Below are positions 6,225-13,952 of a stretch of 23,295 nucleotides of DNA, piece by piece; the stretch's first letter is position 1, and each line of letters starts with the position of its first letter. The position numbers were made by a program, and so were the translations under genes. The DNA comes from CAZVYJ01 sp964631565. GTDB lineage: Bacteria > Planctomycetota > Phycisphaerae > SM23-33. The stretch spans positions 1-23,295 of the forward strand of contig CAZVYJ010000045.1 of NCBI GenBank assembly GCA_964631565.1, written 5' to 3'. The notes below the pieces were generated by a model. It had not been told where the DNA came from, did no database searches, and was given only the letters and a program-made list of their open reading frames with translations.

Positions 6225-9119
6225 ATGATTCATCGCGTAGAGATCAGAGCTAAAAGTCAGTTTGGCGACCCCCATGCAGCAGGCGTTTGTTCGCAGATTC
6301 GCGAACTCGGCATCGAGTCGGTCCGGTCCGTAAGCTCGGCGAGACTGTTTTTCCTCGCGGGCGAACTGTCGGCCGACGATGCCCGGCGAGTCGCACGCGA
6401 ACTGCTCGCCGACCCGGTGGTGGAAAATTTCACCGTCGGCGGCGCCGGCGCCTGCGGCGGAAAACTTATCGAAGTTCACCTCAAGCCCGGCGTGATGGAC
6501 CCGGTGGCTGCCTCCACCGAGCAGGCCATCCGCGATATGGGCTTCAGCATATCTTCCGTGCAGACCGGCCGGCGCTACGAACTTTCCGGCGACGTGACCG
6601 ACGAACAGCGAGAATCCATCGCGAGGAAGCTGCTGGCAAACGCCGTCATCGAGGACGTGCATTTCGAACCTTATACGCCGCCGGAGGTTCGCGGCGGCAG
6701 CTACGAACTCAAGGTCATCGAGGTTCCCATCCGCGAGCTTGACGACGCGGGGCTGGAAAAGCTCAGCAAGAGCGGCGACCTGTTCCTGAACCTGACCGAG
6801 ATGAAGGCGATCCAGGACTATTACCGCAGGCTCGGCCGCGAGCCGCGCGACGTCGAACTGGAAATGATAGCCCAGACGTGGTCGGAGCACTGCGGCCACA
6901 AGACATTCCGCAGCGACGTCTGCCTGCGCGACACGAAGGGCAACGAAATCGAGCGGATTTCCAATCTCATAAAGAGCACGATTTTCGGAGTCACCCGCAA
7001 ACTGGCCAAGCCGTGGTGCATAAGCGTGTTCGAGGACAACGCCGGCGTAATCGAGTTCGACGAGAACAACGCCGTCTGCTTCAAGGTGGAGACGCACAAT
7101 CACCCGTCGGCCATCGAGCCGTACGGCGGGGCGTCGACGGGCATCGGCGGCGTGGTTCGCGACCCGATGGGCACCGGGCTGGGCGCAAGCCCGGTGGCCA
7201 ACACCGATATATTCTGCTTCGGCATGCCCGACATGCCGCTGGACGACGTGCCCAAGGGCGTGCTGCATCCGCGGCGCGTGATGCGCGGCGTTGTGAGCGG
7301 CGTGCGCGACTACGGCAACCGCATGGGCATTCCGACGGTCAACGGAGCGGTCTACTTCGATGACCGCTACCTCGGCAACCCGCTGGTGTTCTGCGGGACG
7401 GTCGGCATACTGCCTCGCGACAAATGCTTCAAGAACGCAGAAGCGGGCGACGCGATTATCTGCGTCGGCGGCAGGACGGGGCGCGACGGGATCCACGGCG
7501 CGACGTTCAGCAGCGGCGAGCTGACCCACGAGCACGAAACCGAGTTCTCGCACGCCGTGCAGATAGGCAACGCGATTACTGAGAAGAAGATGCTCGACAC
7601 GATAATACAGGCCCGCGACGCCGGCCTGTACTCGGCAATCACCGACTGCGGCGCGGGCGGGCTTTCCAGCGCCGTCGGCGAAATGGGCGAAAAGCTCGGC
7701 GCCGAGGTTCACCTGGATCGTGTGCCGCTGAAATACGCCGGCCTGAGCTATTCCGAAATATGGATTTCCGAGGCGCAGGAGCGCATGGTGCTGGCCGTCC
7801 CGCAGCAGAACGTCGAACGCATACTGAAGCTGTTCGAAAGCGAAGGCGTCGAGGCGACGGTAATAGGCCACTACGGCGTCAGGGGTACGACGGCGGCCGG
7901 CGCCGAAGGCCCGCGGCTGAAGCTGCTTTACAACGGCACGGTTGTCGGCGAGTTCGACATGGAATTTCTCCACGAGGGCCTGCCCCGGCCGACCAAGGAC
8001 GCCGTCTACGAGAAAATCGAAACGCCCTCGCCGTCGCTGCCCGCGAAGAAGGATTACAGCGAAACGCTGCTCAAAATACTCGCCGCACCGAACGTTGCCT
8101 CCAAGGAATGGATCATCCGCCAGTATGACCACGAAGTGCAGGGCGGCAGCGTCATCAAGCCGCTCGTCGGCGCGACGGAAGACGGCCCGGGCGACGCAGC
8201 GGTTTTCCGCCCGGTGCTCGCCAGCCGCAAGGGCGTCGTGCTTTCATGCGGAATGAACCCGCGCCTTGGCGACCTCGACCCCTATCAAAGCGCACTGCAT
8301 GCCGTTGACGAAGCGATGCGCAACTGCGTCGCCGTCGGCGGCAACATCGAGCGGACGGCCATCCTGGACAACTTCTGCTGGGGCAACTGCAACAAACCCG
8401 ACCGCATGGGCGCGCTGGTCCGCTCGGCCAAGGGCGCGTCCGACGCGGCGATGGCGTTCGAGGTGCCGTTCATCTCCGGCAAGGACTCGCTGAATAACGA
8501 ATTCCAGACCGACTCCGGCGAGACAATCGCCATTCCGCCGACGCTGCTGATTTCGGCGATGAGCGTCATCGACGACGTCAGCCGCTGCGTAACCTCCGAC
8601 GCAAAGGAAGCGGGCAACTACCTGTTCCTGCTCGGGCGGACCTGCGGGCGGATGGGCGGCAGCCACTACCTGATGGTCGAGGGCGTCAAAAGCGGCAACG
8701 ATGTTCCGCCGGTTGACCTGGCGATGTCGAAACACGTGATGCACGCTGTGCAGGCGGCGATCCAGGCCGGCTGCGTCCGCGCCTGCCATGATTTGTCCGA
8801 AGGCGGACTTGCGGTGGCGGCTGCGGAGATGGCCTTCGCCGGGTCGCTGGGCGTCGAGCTTGACATCGCGGCTGTGCCCGCAGCTGATGGCGCAACCGAA
8901 GCTGCGAAACTGTTCGGCGAATCGGCGGGGCGGTTCCTCGTCGAGGTTCGACCGGACAACTACGACGCGTTCCTGCGTCTGGTTAAGGACTGTCCGTTCG
9001 GCGAAGTCGGCCGGGTAACGGACAGAGGCAGAATTGTCATAAAGTCCGGGCCGAAGAAACTCATAGACGTTTCGACCGCCCAGGCAAAGGATGCCTGGAA
9101 GGCCACGCTGGACTGGTAG
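6225..9119 (+). CDS. purL: FGAM synthase PurL with two fused N-terminal PurS units
   Basis: A 964-residue phosphoribosylformylglycinamidine synthase subunit that makes FGAM from FGAR, ATP and ammonia supplied by PurQ. Residues 1 to about 75 and 80 to about 155 each resemble PurS; the second holds the clear VHLKPGVMDP and KLLANAVIED segments. The PurL core follows with TWSEHCGHKTF (active-site histidine), ETHNHPSAIEPYGGASTG, VVRDPMGTG, ITDCGAGGLSSAVGEMG, ISGKDSLNNEF and CHDLSEGGLAVAAAEM. The glutaminase is encoded separately (purQ, 9631). The architecture is thus intermediate between the PurS/PurL/PurQ three-subunit form and the fully fused large PurL. The frame is open to a TTG at 6177, but the ATG at 6225 gives the typical PurS beginning (MIHRVEIRAK) and lies well downstream of the promoter. 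Confidence 0.95.
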   Translation: MIHRVEIRAKSQFGDPHAAGVCSQIRELGIESVRSVSSARLFFLAGELSADDARRVARELLADPVVENFTVGGAGACGGKLIEVHLKPGVMDPVAASTEQAIRDMGFSISSVQTGRRYELSGDVTDEQRESIARKLLANAVIEDVHFEPYTPPEVRGGSYELKVIEVPIRELDDAGLEKLSKSGDLFLNLTEMKAIQDYYRRLGREPRDVELEMIAQTWSEHCGHKTFRSDVCLRDTKGNEIERISNLIKSTIFGVTRKLAKPWCISVFEDNAGVIEFDENNAVCFKVETHNHPSAIEPYGGASTGIGGVVRDPMGTGLGASPVANTDIFCFGMPDMPLDDVPKGVLHPRRVMRGVVSGVRDYGNRMGIPTVNGAVYFDDRYLGNPLVFCGTVGILPRDKCFKNAEAGDAIICVGGRTGRDGIHGATFSSGELTHEHETEFSHAVQIGNAITEKKMLDTIIQARDAGLYSAITDCGAGGLSSAVGEMGEKLGAEVHLDRVPLKYAGLSYSEIWISEAQERMVLAVPQQNVERILKLFESEGVEATVIGHYGVRGTTAAGAEGPRLKLLYNGTVVGEFDMEFLHEGLPRPTKDAVYEKIETPSPSLPAKKDYSETLLKILAAPNVASKEWIIRQYDHEVQGGSVIKPLVGATEDGPGDAAVFRPVLASRKGVVLSCGMNPRLGDLDPYQSALHAVDEAMRNCVAVGGNIERTAILDNFCWGNCNKPDRMGALVRSAKGASDAAMAFEVPFISGKDSLNNEFQTDSGETIAIPPTLLISAMSVIDDVSRCVTSDAKEAGNYLFLLGRTCGRMGGSHYLMVEGVKSGNDVPPVDLAMSKHVMHAVQAAIQAGCVRACHDLSEGGLAVAAAEMAFAGSLGVELDIAAVPAADGATEAAKLFGESAGRFLVEVRPDNYDAFLRLVKDCPFGEVGRVTDRGRIVIKSGPKKLIDVSTAQAKDAWKATLDW

Positions 9120-9127
9120 TAAAGATA

Positions 9128-9155
9128 AACCACAGAGGGCACAGGGAACACAGAG
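9128..9155 (+). repeat. Left CCACAGAG repeat of the cassette
   Basis: Contains CCACAGAGG, then GCACAGGG, then ACACAGAG: three imperfect iterations of a CACAGAG-like unit. It begins 8 bases after the purL stop codon and pairs with the inverted repeat at 9594-9613. Confidence 0.7.
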
Positions 9156-9581
9156 ATTAATAAAACAGTAAGACAAGAAAAACAAGTTTCCGGGAAATAT
9201 GCCCCGATTCCCGAGAAACTCAATGAAATCAGCGGCCAGATAGTTGGTGCTGCAATAGAGGTTCATCGAATTCTGGGGCCAGGGCTGCTTGAAAGTGTAT
9301 ACGAAACAGCACTTGTGTATGAACTGGGCCTAAGATGCCTAAAAGTTTCTCAGCAGGTGCCGGCAAAAGTTATTTACAAGGATATAGAAATAAGCGGACA
9401 GCGGCTTGATATCGTTGTTAAGCCTGGTGTCATAGTGGAACTGAAAGCGGTTGAGAAACTGCTGCCGATACATGAAGCACAGCTTCTTAGCTACCTGCGG
9501 ACAACAGGATATCGTGTAGGACTTTTAATCAACTTCAATGTGGAAGTTCTCAAAAGAGGCGTCAAACGTCTGGTGAATTAA
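9156..9581 (+). CDS. GxxExxY-family protein, start uncertain
   Basis: This frame is open from the stop at 9126 to the TAA at 9581. The conserved family core begins around 9219 with LNEISGQIVGAAIEVH, followed by the naming motif GLLESVY (G, E, Y at the expected spacing) and the PD-(D/E)XK-like stretch RLDIVVKPGVIVELKAVEKL, where D and E-x-K are kept. The family is small (about 125-140 residues) and of unproven function, probably nuclease-fold. No ATG, GTG or TTG occurs in frame before the GTG at 9315, and starting there would remove the GxxExxY motif. An ATT at 9156 at the edge of the repeat is a possible rare start and gives 141 residues. Otherwise the start has been lost and the gene is decaying. 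The boundary given is a guess; the frame is not. Confidence 0.6.
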   Translation: MNKTVRQEKQVSGKYAPIPEKLNEISGQIVGAAIEVHRILGPGLLESVYETALVYELGLRCLKVSQQVPAKVIYKDIEISGQRLDIVVKPGVIVELKAVEKLLPIHEAQLLSYLRTTGYRVGLLINFNVEVLKRGVKRLVN

Positions 9582-9593
9582 ATTACTTTGTGA

Positions 9594-9613
9594 CCTCTGT
9601 GTCCTCTGTGGTT
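9594..9613 (-). repeat. Right CCACAGAGG repeat of the cassette
   Basis: On the minus strand AACCACAGAGGACACAGAGG, inverted relative to 9128-9155. It ends only 17 bases before the purQ ATG, so the insertion sits directly against the purQ ribosome binding region. Confidence 0.7.
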
Positions 9614-9630
9614 CAAGGAAGTACAAGGCA

Positions 9631-10410
9631 ATGGCGACACCCAAGGCATTGGTATTGAGAGCAGCTGGGACCAACTGCGACCGGGAGACGGAATACGCCC
9701 TCATGCAGGCGGGTTTCGAGGCGCAGCGCGTTCACGTGTTCCGACTGATGGAGAATCCAGCTGCGCTGAAGCAGTATCAGTTCATGATTATTCCCGGCGG
9801 GTTCAGCTACGGCGACGACGTGGCGGCCGGCAAAATCCTCGCCAACCAGATGCTCCATAAGCTGTCGGACGCACTGAATGAGTTCATCGCCGACGGCAAG
9901 CTGATGCTTGGCATATGCAACGGGTTCCAGGTGATGATAAAAGCCGGCCTGCTGCCCTGGGCCAATGTTACGCCCGCCGAGGCCAACCGGGACGCAACGC
10001 TGGCCTGGAACGACTGCGGGCAGTTCGTTGACCGCTGGATTCACCTGCGGGCCGACTCGCAGAAATGCGTGTTTCTGCCGCACGGTGAGGTGATTTCGCT
10101 GCCGATAGCCCACGGGGAGGGCAAGTTCGTGCCGGCCGACGACGGCATTCTCAACCGCCTGCGCGAACAGGACCAGATAGCCCTGCGGTATGTCGACGCC
10201 TCGGGAGCAGTCGGGGAATACCCGATTAACCCCAACGGAAGCATTGACGGGATAGCCGGAATCTGCGACCCTAGCGGGCGAGTAATGGGACTTATGCCGC
10301 ACCCGGAGCGGTTTGTCGACGTGACTCACCATCCGCAGTGGACGCGGGGCGGCGTAAAACGGGCCGACGGAAGTATTTTCTTCCGTCGGGCTTTCGAATA
10401 TCTTATGTAG
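9631..10410 (+). CDS. purQ: FGAM synthase glutaminase subunit PurQ
   Basis: A 259-residue class I glutamine amidotransferase that releases ammonia from glutamine for PurL. The nucleophile is C96 in LGICNGFQ and the His-Glu partners are H224 and E226 in GLMPHPER. The amino-terminal AAGTNCDRET and the oxyanion-region IIPGGFSYGDDVAAGK are typical. At 259 residues it is slightly longer than the Bacillus-type protein (about 227), close to lengths I expect when PurL carries PurS units. An AAGG at 9625-9628 is the only visible ribosome binding signal. It was presumably transcribed directly after purL before the GxxExxY cassette came between them. No terminator is visible between purL and purQ, so read-through is still likely. 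Confidence 0.96.
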   Translation: MATPKALVLRAAGTNCDRETEYALMQAGFEAQRVHVFRLMENPAALKQYQFMIIPGGFSYGDDVAAGKILANQMLHKLSDALNEFIADGKLMLGICNGFQVMIKAGLLPWANVTPAEANRDATLAWNDCGQFVDRWIHLRADSQKCVFLPHGEVISLPIAHGEGKFVPADDGILNRLREQDQIALRYVDASGAVGEYPINPNGSIDGIAGICDPSGRVMGLMPHPERFVDVTHHPQWTRGGVKRADGSIFFRRAFEYLM

Positions 10411-10418
10411 CGCGAAAA

Positions 10419-10449
10419 TTGCAGCTTTTGGCGGTTGTCGGCCGATAAT
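10419..10449 (+). promoter_or_regulatory. Weak candidate promoter of the lipoprotein gene
   Basis: TTGCAG (10419-10424), 19 bases, then GATAAT (10444-10449) in the 77-base gap after purQ. The -10 is good but the spacer is long. Read-through from purQ is an alternative. Confidence 0.35.
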
Positions 10450-10487
10450 AGCCGTACGAACCGCAGATTATGAGGAAGGGCAGACAC

Positions 10488-12011
10488 ATGCGCAAAGCGA
10501 CATGGTTGGCATTGACGGCGGCGATGTTGGCGGGCTGTACCTTGCAGGACGAAAATCCCGACTGGGCTCCCAAGCAGGACCTGCCCGGCTGGACCTACGA
10601 TGCCCCGTTCTACTACCGTCCGACCGAAGAACTCAAGGTCTCCGAAATCGTCGGCGACGGCATTCCTGTTTACTACAGCCGGCTCAAGGGCGTGTTCATC
10701 CGCCATCCGGGCGGCTACCAGGTTGGCGCATCGCCGCGCATCTGCGTGATGTCCTCGGTTGACGAGGGCGAGAACTGGTGCAAGGAAGGCTACTACGGCG
10801 TCGAGCAGTCGCATTTCCTGATGCAGGCCGAGAATGACGGCCGGTACTGGATCCGCTTCGTCGGGCCGGGCCAGGGCGTCACGAAAGTTCCGCCGGGCAT
10901 GCCGCACCGCATCTACGTGGTGGACACCACGCCGCCCAACGTGATGATCGATATTTCTCCCGAGCCATGGAAAGACAAGGAAAAGACCGAACCCTACGTC
11001 TATAAGCCGGGCGAGGAAGTGACGATTTACTGGTCGGTCCGCGACGCGAACCTGGCGGCCGACACGATAAAACTGCAGACCTGCTTCGCGAGATTCCCGA
11101 ACAACCTCGTCTGGAGCGAGTTCCCGACGGCTATGCCCGCACAGGGCGAACGCAAAATCACCATACCCGACGAAGCCGTCCAGGACGGCGGGCTGAGGTT
11201 CCGCGTCGAGGCGACGGACAAGGCCGGCAATGTCGGCTTCGGCATAACGCCGATTCTGCAGATAGAGGGCGCAGCCTCCGTCGAAGAGCAGCAGGCCGTT
11301 CGCCAGGCTGCGGACTTCGAGCTTATCCAGCAGACGGGCGGCACGCCGGGCAAGAAACTCGGCTGGCCTATGCGAAGCGAGCTGATTCGCGGCGGCGCCA
11401 AGCGGACGCTCGGCTGGATGCCGGACGCTGCCGCGGAGTACGACCTTGTGAAGGTGCAGTTCTCGCCGAACAACGGTCAGACGTGGCGCACGGTAGCCGA
11501 AAGCAGACTTGCCGACCGGAAAGACAAGGGCACGATTGTTGAGTGGATGGTTCCGACCGTCACCAGCAAGGACTGCCGCCTGAGGATTGTCGGCGTGGTC
11601 GCGGGCGAACGGGGAGAAGAGCATATAATGCTCGCTACGACGCAGCGGTTTACCGTCGATACCGTCGATCCCGACACCATCATAGGCCCCGAGAAGATAA
11701 AGGAAAAAGAAAGCATTCTCGATAGCGGGGAGAATGCCGACGAAACTCCGGTGAAGGCCGAGGAAGCCGCCGAAGAGACGGAAGTGGAAGAAAAAGCCGC
11801 TGAAGAAGAAACGGAAGAATCCGCCGGCGAGGAGGCAGAACCGGAAATAAAAGAACCGGATGCTCCGTCGGAAACAGAAGAGCCGGCGGCGACTCAGCCG
11901 GAAACGGACGAAGTCACTGAACCTGCCGACGATACGACCCAGCCGGCCGAGGATAAAAGCGGCGACGACAACAAAAAGAAGGACCTGAAAGAACTCGAAG
12001 ACGTGCTCTGA
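10488..12011 (+). CDS. Putative lipoprotein with Asp-box-like motifs and acidic tail
   Basis: A 507-residue exported protein that I cannot name. A short signal peptide ends in a lipobox LAGC with C17 as the lipidated cysteine. Two stretches resemble Asp-box turns: SVDEGENW (90-97) and SPNNGQTW (326-333). Beta-rich, Ig-like segments lie between them, including YKPGEEVTIYWSVRDANL and the VEATDKAGNVG ending. From about 405 to 507 the protein is a low-complexity tail dominated by Glu, Pro, Ala and Thr, likely disordered. An in-frame ATG lies 6 codons earlier (10470), but AGGAAGGG sits 8 bases before the ATG at 10488, which also gives the cleaner signal peptide. A surface or periplasmic structural or binding role is plausible. 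A strong terminator follows. Confidence 0.82.
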   Translation: MRKATWLALTAAMLAGCTLQDENPDWAPKQDLPGWTYDAPFYYRPTEELKVSEIVGDGIPVYYSRLKGVFIRHPGGYQVGASPRICVMSSVDEGENWCKEGYYGVEQSHFLMQAENDGRYWIRFVGPGQGVTKVPPGMPHRIYVVDTTPPNVMIDISPEPWKDKEKTEPYVYKPGEEVTIYWSVRDANLAADTIKLQTCFARFPNNLVWSEFPTAMPAQGERKITIPDEAVQDGGLRFRVEATDKAGNVGFGITPILQIEGAASVEEQQAVRQAADFELIQQTGGTPGKKLGWPMRSELIRGGAKRTLGWMPDAAAEYDLVKVQFSPNNGQTWRTVAESRLADRKDKGTIVEWMVPTVTSKDCRLRIVGVVAGERGEEHIMLATTQRFTVDTVDPDTIIGPEKIKEKESILDSGENADETPVKAEEAAEETEVEEKAAEEETEESAGEEAEPEIKEPDAPSETEEPAATQPETDEVTEPADDTTQPAEDKSGDDNKKKDLKELEDVL

Positions 12012-12034
12012 AGCCGGCTTCGTGGATAAACAAT

Positions 12035-12070
12035 AAAAGCCCATCACCAACCCAAGGGATGGGCTTTTTT
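12035..12070. terminator. Bidirectional intrinsic terminator
   Basis: GCCCATC (12039-12045) pairs with GATGGGC (12058-12064) around a 12-base loop. Four A precede and six T follow, so the stem can extend through A-T pairs and terminate in both directions. It serves the lipoprotein gene on the plus strand and the convergent polX on the minus strand. Confidence 0.88.
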
Positions 12071-12084
12071 ATGCGCCGAGTTCG

Positions 12085-13812
12085 TCAGGATTTTTGGGCG
12101 AGGAATTTTTTGAGCTTCGCCAGCGGCCAGGCGTTGATGACATCCGCCGCCGTAGCCCATCCGCGGCGGGCGGTTGTCACGCCGTAGTGCATCATGTCCA
12201 GCCCGGCGATTTCATGAGCGTCGCTGTTGATTACGATTTTCGCGCCGGCTTCTATCGCCGCCCGCACGTGGACGTCGCGCAGGTCCAGCCGCCAGTAGTG
12301 TGCGTTTATCTCCAGCGCCACGCCGTTGGCGGCGGCGGCCCGGGCGATTTTCTCGATGTCTATTTCCATGCCGGCCCGGCGGTTTATCAGCCTGCCCGAC
12401 GGATGCCCGATGCAGTGCACGTGCGGCTGCTCGATGGCCCTGATTATCCGCTGCGTGGCGGCCTCGCCCTCCATCGCAAGGGCCGAGTGCGGCGACGCGG
12501 TGACAAGGTCCAGCGTCGCCAGCACGTCCGGCGGAAAATCCAGCGACCCGTCCTTGAAAATGTCCACCTCGATGCTCGCCAGCACGGCGATGTCCTTTCG
12601 CTTCGCCGCTGCGGCGCGGATGGCCTTCACGTGCCCGGCCAGCCGCTCGGCGTCAAGCCCGTGGGCCTGAATCTGGCTCTGAGAGTGGTCGGCGATGGCC
12701 ATGTACTTATATCCGCGGTCGCGGCAGGCGTCGATCATCTCGTCGATGGTGTTCACGCCGTCCGACGCAACCGTGTGCATGTGCAGGTCGCCGCGGATGT
12801 CGCCGGCCTCCAGCAGCTTCGGCAGCCTGTGGTCGATGGCGGCCTGGATTTCGCCGCGGTCCTCGCGCAGCTCCGGCGGCACGTAGTCCATGCCGAGCGC
12901 AGCGTAAAGCTCCTCCTCGCTTTTGCCGGCGACGAGTTTCTCGCCCTCAAACAGGCCGTACTCGTTGAGCTTCATCCCCTTCGAGATGGCTATCTCGCGC
13001 AGGCGGACGTTGTGCTCCCTGGAGCCGGTGAAGTAGTTCATCGCCGCCCCGAAACTTTTCGTCTCGACGACGCGCAGGTCGGACTGCACGCCGCCCGAGG
13101 TGATGATGCTGCCCTTGGTTTCGCCCTCGGCGAGCACTCGGGCAGCCTTCGGCGATGTGGTGAAGGTTTTTATGATTTCGCCGGCTGCCGCTTTGGAAGC
13201 CTCGGCGAGCACGTCTATGTCGCCGATGGTCTCCTTGCCGCGGCGCAGGCTGCCTGCAACTACCACGCGCCTGGCGCCTTTGCATTTTTTAACGATGTCG
13301 ATCAGCTCTGCCGCCAGCGCGTCGGCCTCGCCCAGTCTTATCCGCCCGCCGGCGGAGTCCATGAACTGCAGCGCAGCGAGCATCTGCTCGGCCTTTTTCG
13401 GCCCGAGACCCTCTATGCCCGTTATCCGCTCAGGATGTTCAGTCAGCGCAGCCTTCAGCTCTTCGACGGATTTTATGTCCGCTTTTTTCCACAGCTTGGC
13501 GACGGTCTTCGGCCCCAGCCCGCCGACCGCCAGCAGCTCCGGCAGGTGCGGGGGAACCTTGGCCTTCAGCTCTTCGTAAAGCTCGACCTTGCCGGTTTCG
13601 AGGTATTTGGCGATTTTCTCGGCCGTCGATTTGCCCACGCCGGGAATTTCCGTCAGCCGGCCGGCGGAGGCGAAGGTTTCTATCGGTTCGGCCAGCTCCT
13701 CGATTACCCGCGCCGACTTGCGGTAGCTGTTGATGCGGAAGTGGTCTTCGCCGAGAATTTCCATCAGGTCGGCGATGGAATTGAAGATGTCCGCTATTTC
13801 CTGGTTCTTCAT
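12085..13812 (-). CDS. polX: DNA polymerase X family protein with PHP domain (PolX)
   Basis: A 575-residue bacterial PolX, a gap-filling repair polymerase with a C-terminal PHP domain that provides 3'-5' exonuclease activity in characterised relatives. Helix-hairpin-helix motifs are IPGVGKSTAEKI (56-67), VGGLGPKTVAKL (96-107) and IEGLGPKKAEQM (133-144). The nucleotidyltransferase signature GS (187-188) with D198 and D200 in GDIDVL and a third acidic residue D245 are present. The PHP metal ligands are visible in DLHMHTVASDG (from 342), ADHSQS, SIEVDI, SPHSAL, GHPSGRL and INSDAH. The frame is open to 13848, but the ATG at 13812 gives MKNQEIADIF, the usual start, and lies at the predicted transcription start. 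Both catalytic halves look intact. Confidence 0.95.
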   Translation of the reverse strand: MKNQEIADIFNSIADLMEILGEDHFRINSYRKSARVIEELAEPIETFASAGRLTEIPGVGKSTAEKIAKYLETGKVELYEELKAKVPPHLPELLAVGGLGPKTVAKLWKKADIKSVEELKAALTEHPERITGIEGLGPKKAEQMLAALQFMDSAGGRIRLGEADALAAELIDIVKKCKGARRVVVAGSLRRGKETIGDIDVLAEASKAAAGEIIKTFTTSPKAARVLAEGETKGSIITSGGVQSDLRVVETKSFGAAMNYFTGSREHNVRLREIAISKGMKLNEYGLFEGEKLVAGKSEEELYAALGMDYVPPELREDRGEIQAAIDHRLPKLLEAGDIRGDLHMHTVASDGVNTIDEMIDACRDRGYKYMAIADHSQSQIQAHGLDAERLAGHVKAIRAAAAKRKDIAVLASIEVDIFKDGSLDFPPDVLATLDLVTASPHSALAMEGEAATQRIIRAIEQPHVHCIGHPSGRLINRRAGMEIDIEKIARAAAANGVALEINAHYWRLDLRDVHVRAAIEAGAKIVINSDAHEIAGLDMMHYGVTTARRGWATAADVINAWPLAKLKKFLAQKS

Positions 13813-13819
13813 CGCTGTA

Positions 13820-13848
13820 AGTATATGCTCGCGTGCCGCCGGCGACAA
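13820..13848 (-). promoter_or_regulatory. polX promoter implying a leaderless mRNA
   Basis: On the minus strand TTGTCG (13848-13843), 17 bases, then TATACT (13825-13820). The expected start is position 13813, one base before the polX ATG at 13812. There is no Shine-Dalgarno sequence, which fits leaderless translation. The -35 box lies inside the left copy of the direct repeat at 13844-13860. Confidence 0.6.
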
Positions 13849-13860
13849 ATTGACTTGCAG
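13844..13860 (+). repeat. Left direct repeat flanking an inserted segment
   Basis: GACAAATTGACTTGCAG recurs with one mismatch at 14717-14733, 873 bases to the right. Similarity continues a few bases to the left (CGCCGG here, CGCCCGG there). The pair brackets the AT-richer gene at 13953-14663. Confidence 0.7.
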
Positions 13861-13916
13861 CTGTCATCGTTTTAGTCAGGGAAATTGATGGCGGCCCACC
13901 GTTTGAAATAGTTATA

Positions 13917-13922
13917 TATACT
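13917..13922 (+). promoter_or_regulatory. Weak -10 box before the inserted gene
   Basis: TATACT in an AT-rich run (13902-13922) upstream of the gene at 13953, implying a start near 13929. No convincing -35 hexamer is found at the right distance, so confidence is low. Confidence 0.25.
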
Positions 13923-13952
13923 CAAACAGGGATTTTTACGGGAGAGCAGAAA

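Larger units (their letters stand above)
9128..9613 (+). mobile_element. GxxExxY cassette with inverted CCACAGAGG ends
   Basis: A 486-bp unit lies between purL and purQ. Its left end reads AACCACAGAGGGCACAG (from 9128). Its right end, read on the minus strand from 9613, is AACCACAGAGGACACAGAGG; the two agree in about 18 of 20 positions as an inverted repeat. The interior is visibly richer in A and T than the purine genes and encodes one GxxExxY-family protein. I recall that such genes in varied bacteria are often flanked by CCACAGAGGACACAGAG-type repeats, but have not checked. No transposase is present, so mobility would depend on other factors. Confidence 0.6.

Noticed and set aside
6174..8132. 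652-residue minus-strand frame opposite purL
   Set aside because: purL is confirmed by many catalytic motifs across the same bases. The antisense product shows no domain and only codon-bias composition.
10326..12050. 574-residue minus-strand frame opposite the lipoprotein gene
   Set aside because: It spans the purQ end and the lipoprotein gene. The Phe/Arg-rich start is simply the reverse of the GAA-rich acidic tail, and there is no start signal.
12094..13875. 593-residue plus-strand frame opposite polX
   Set aside because: polX motifs account for this sequence on the minus strand. The plus frame crosses the terminator side with no ribosome binding site or recognisable domain.
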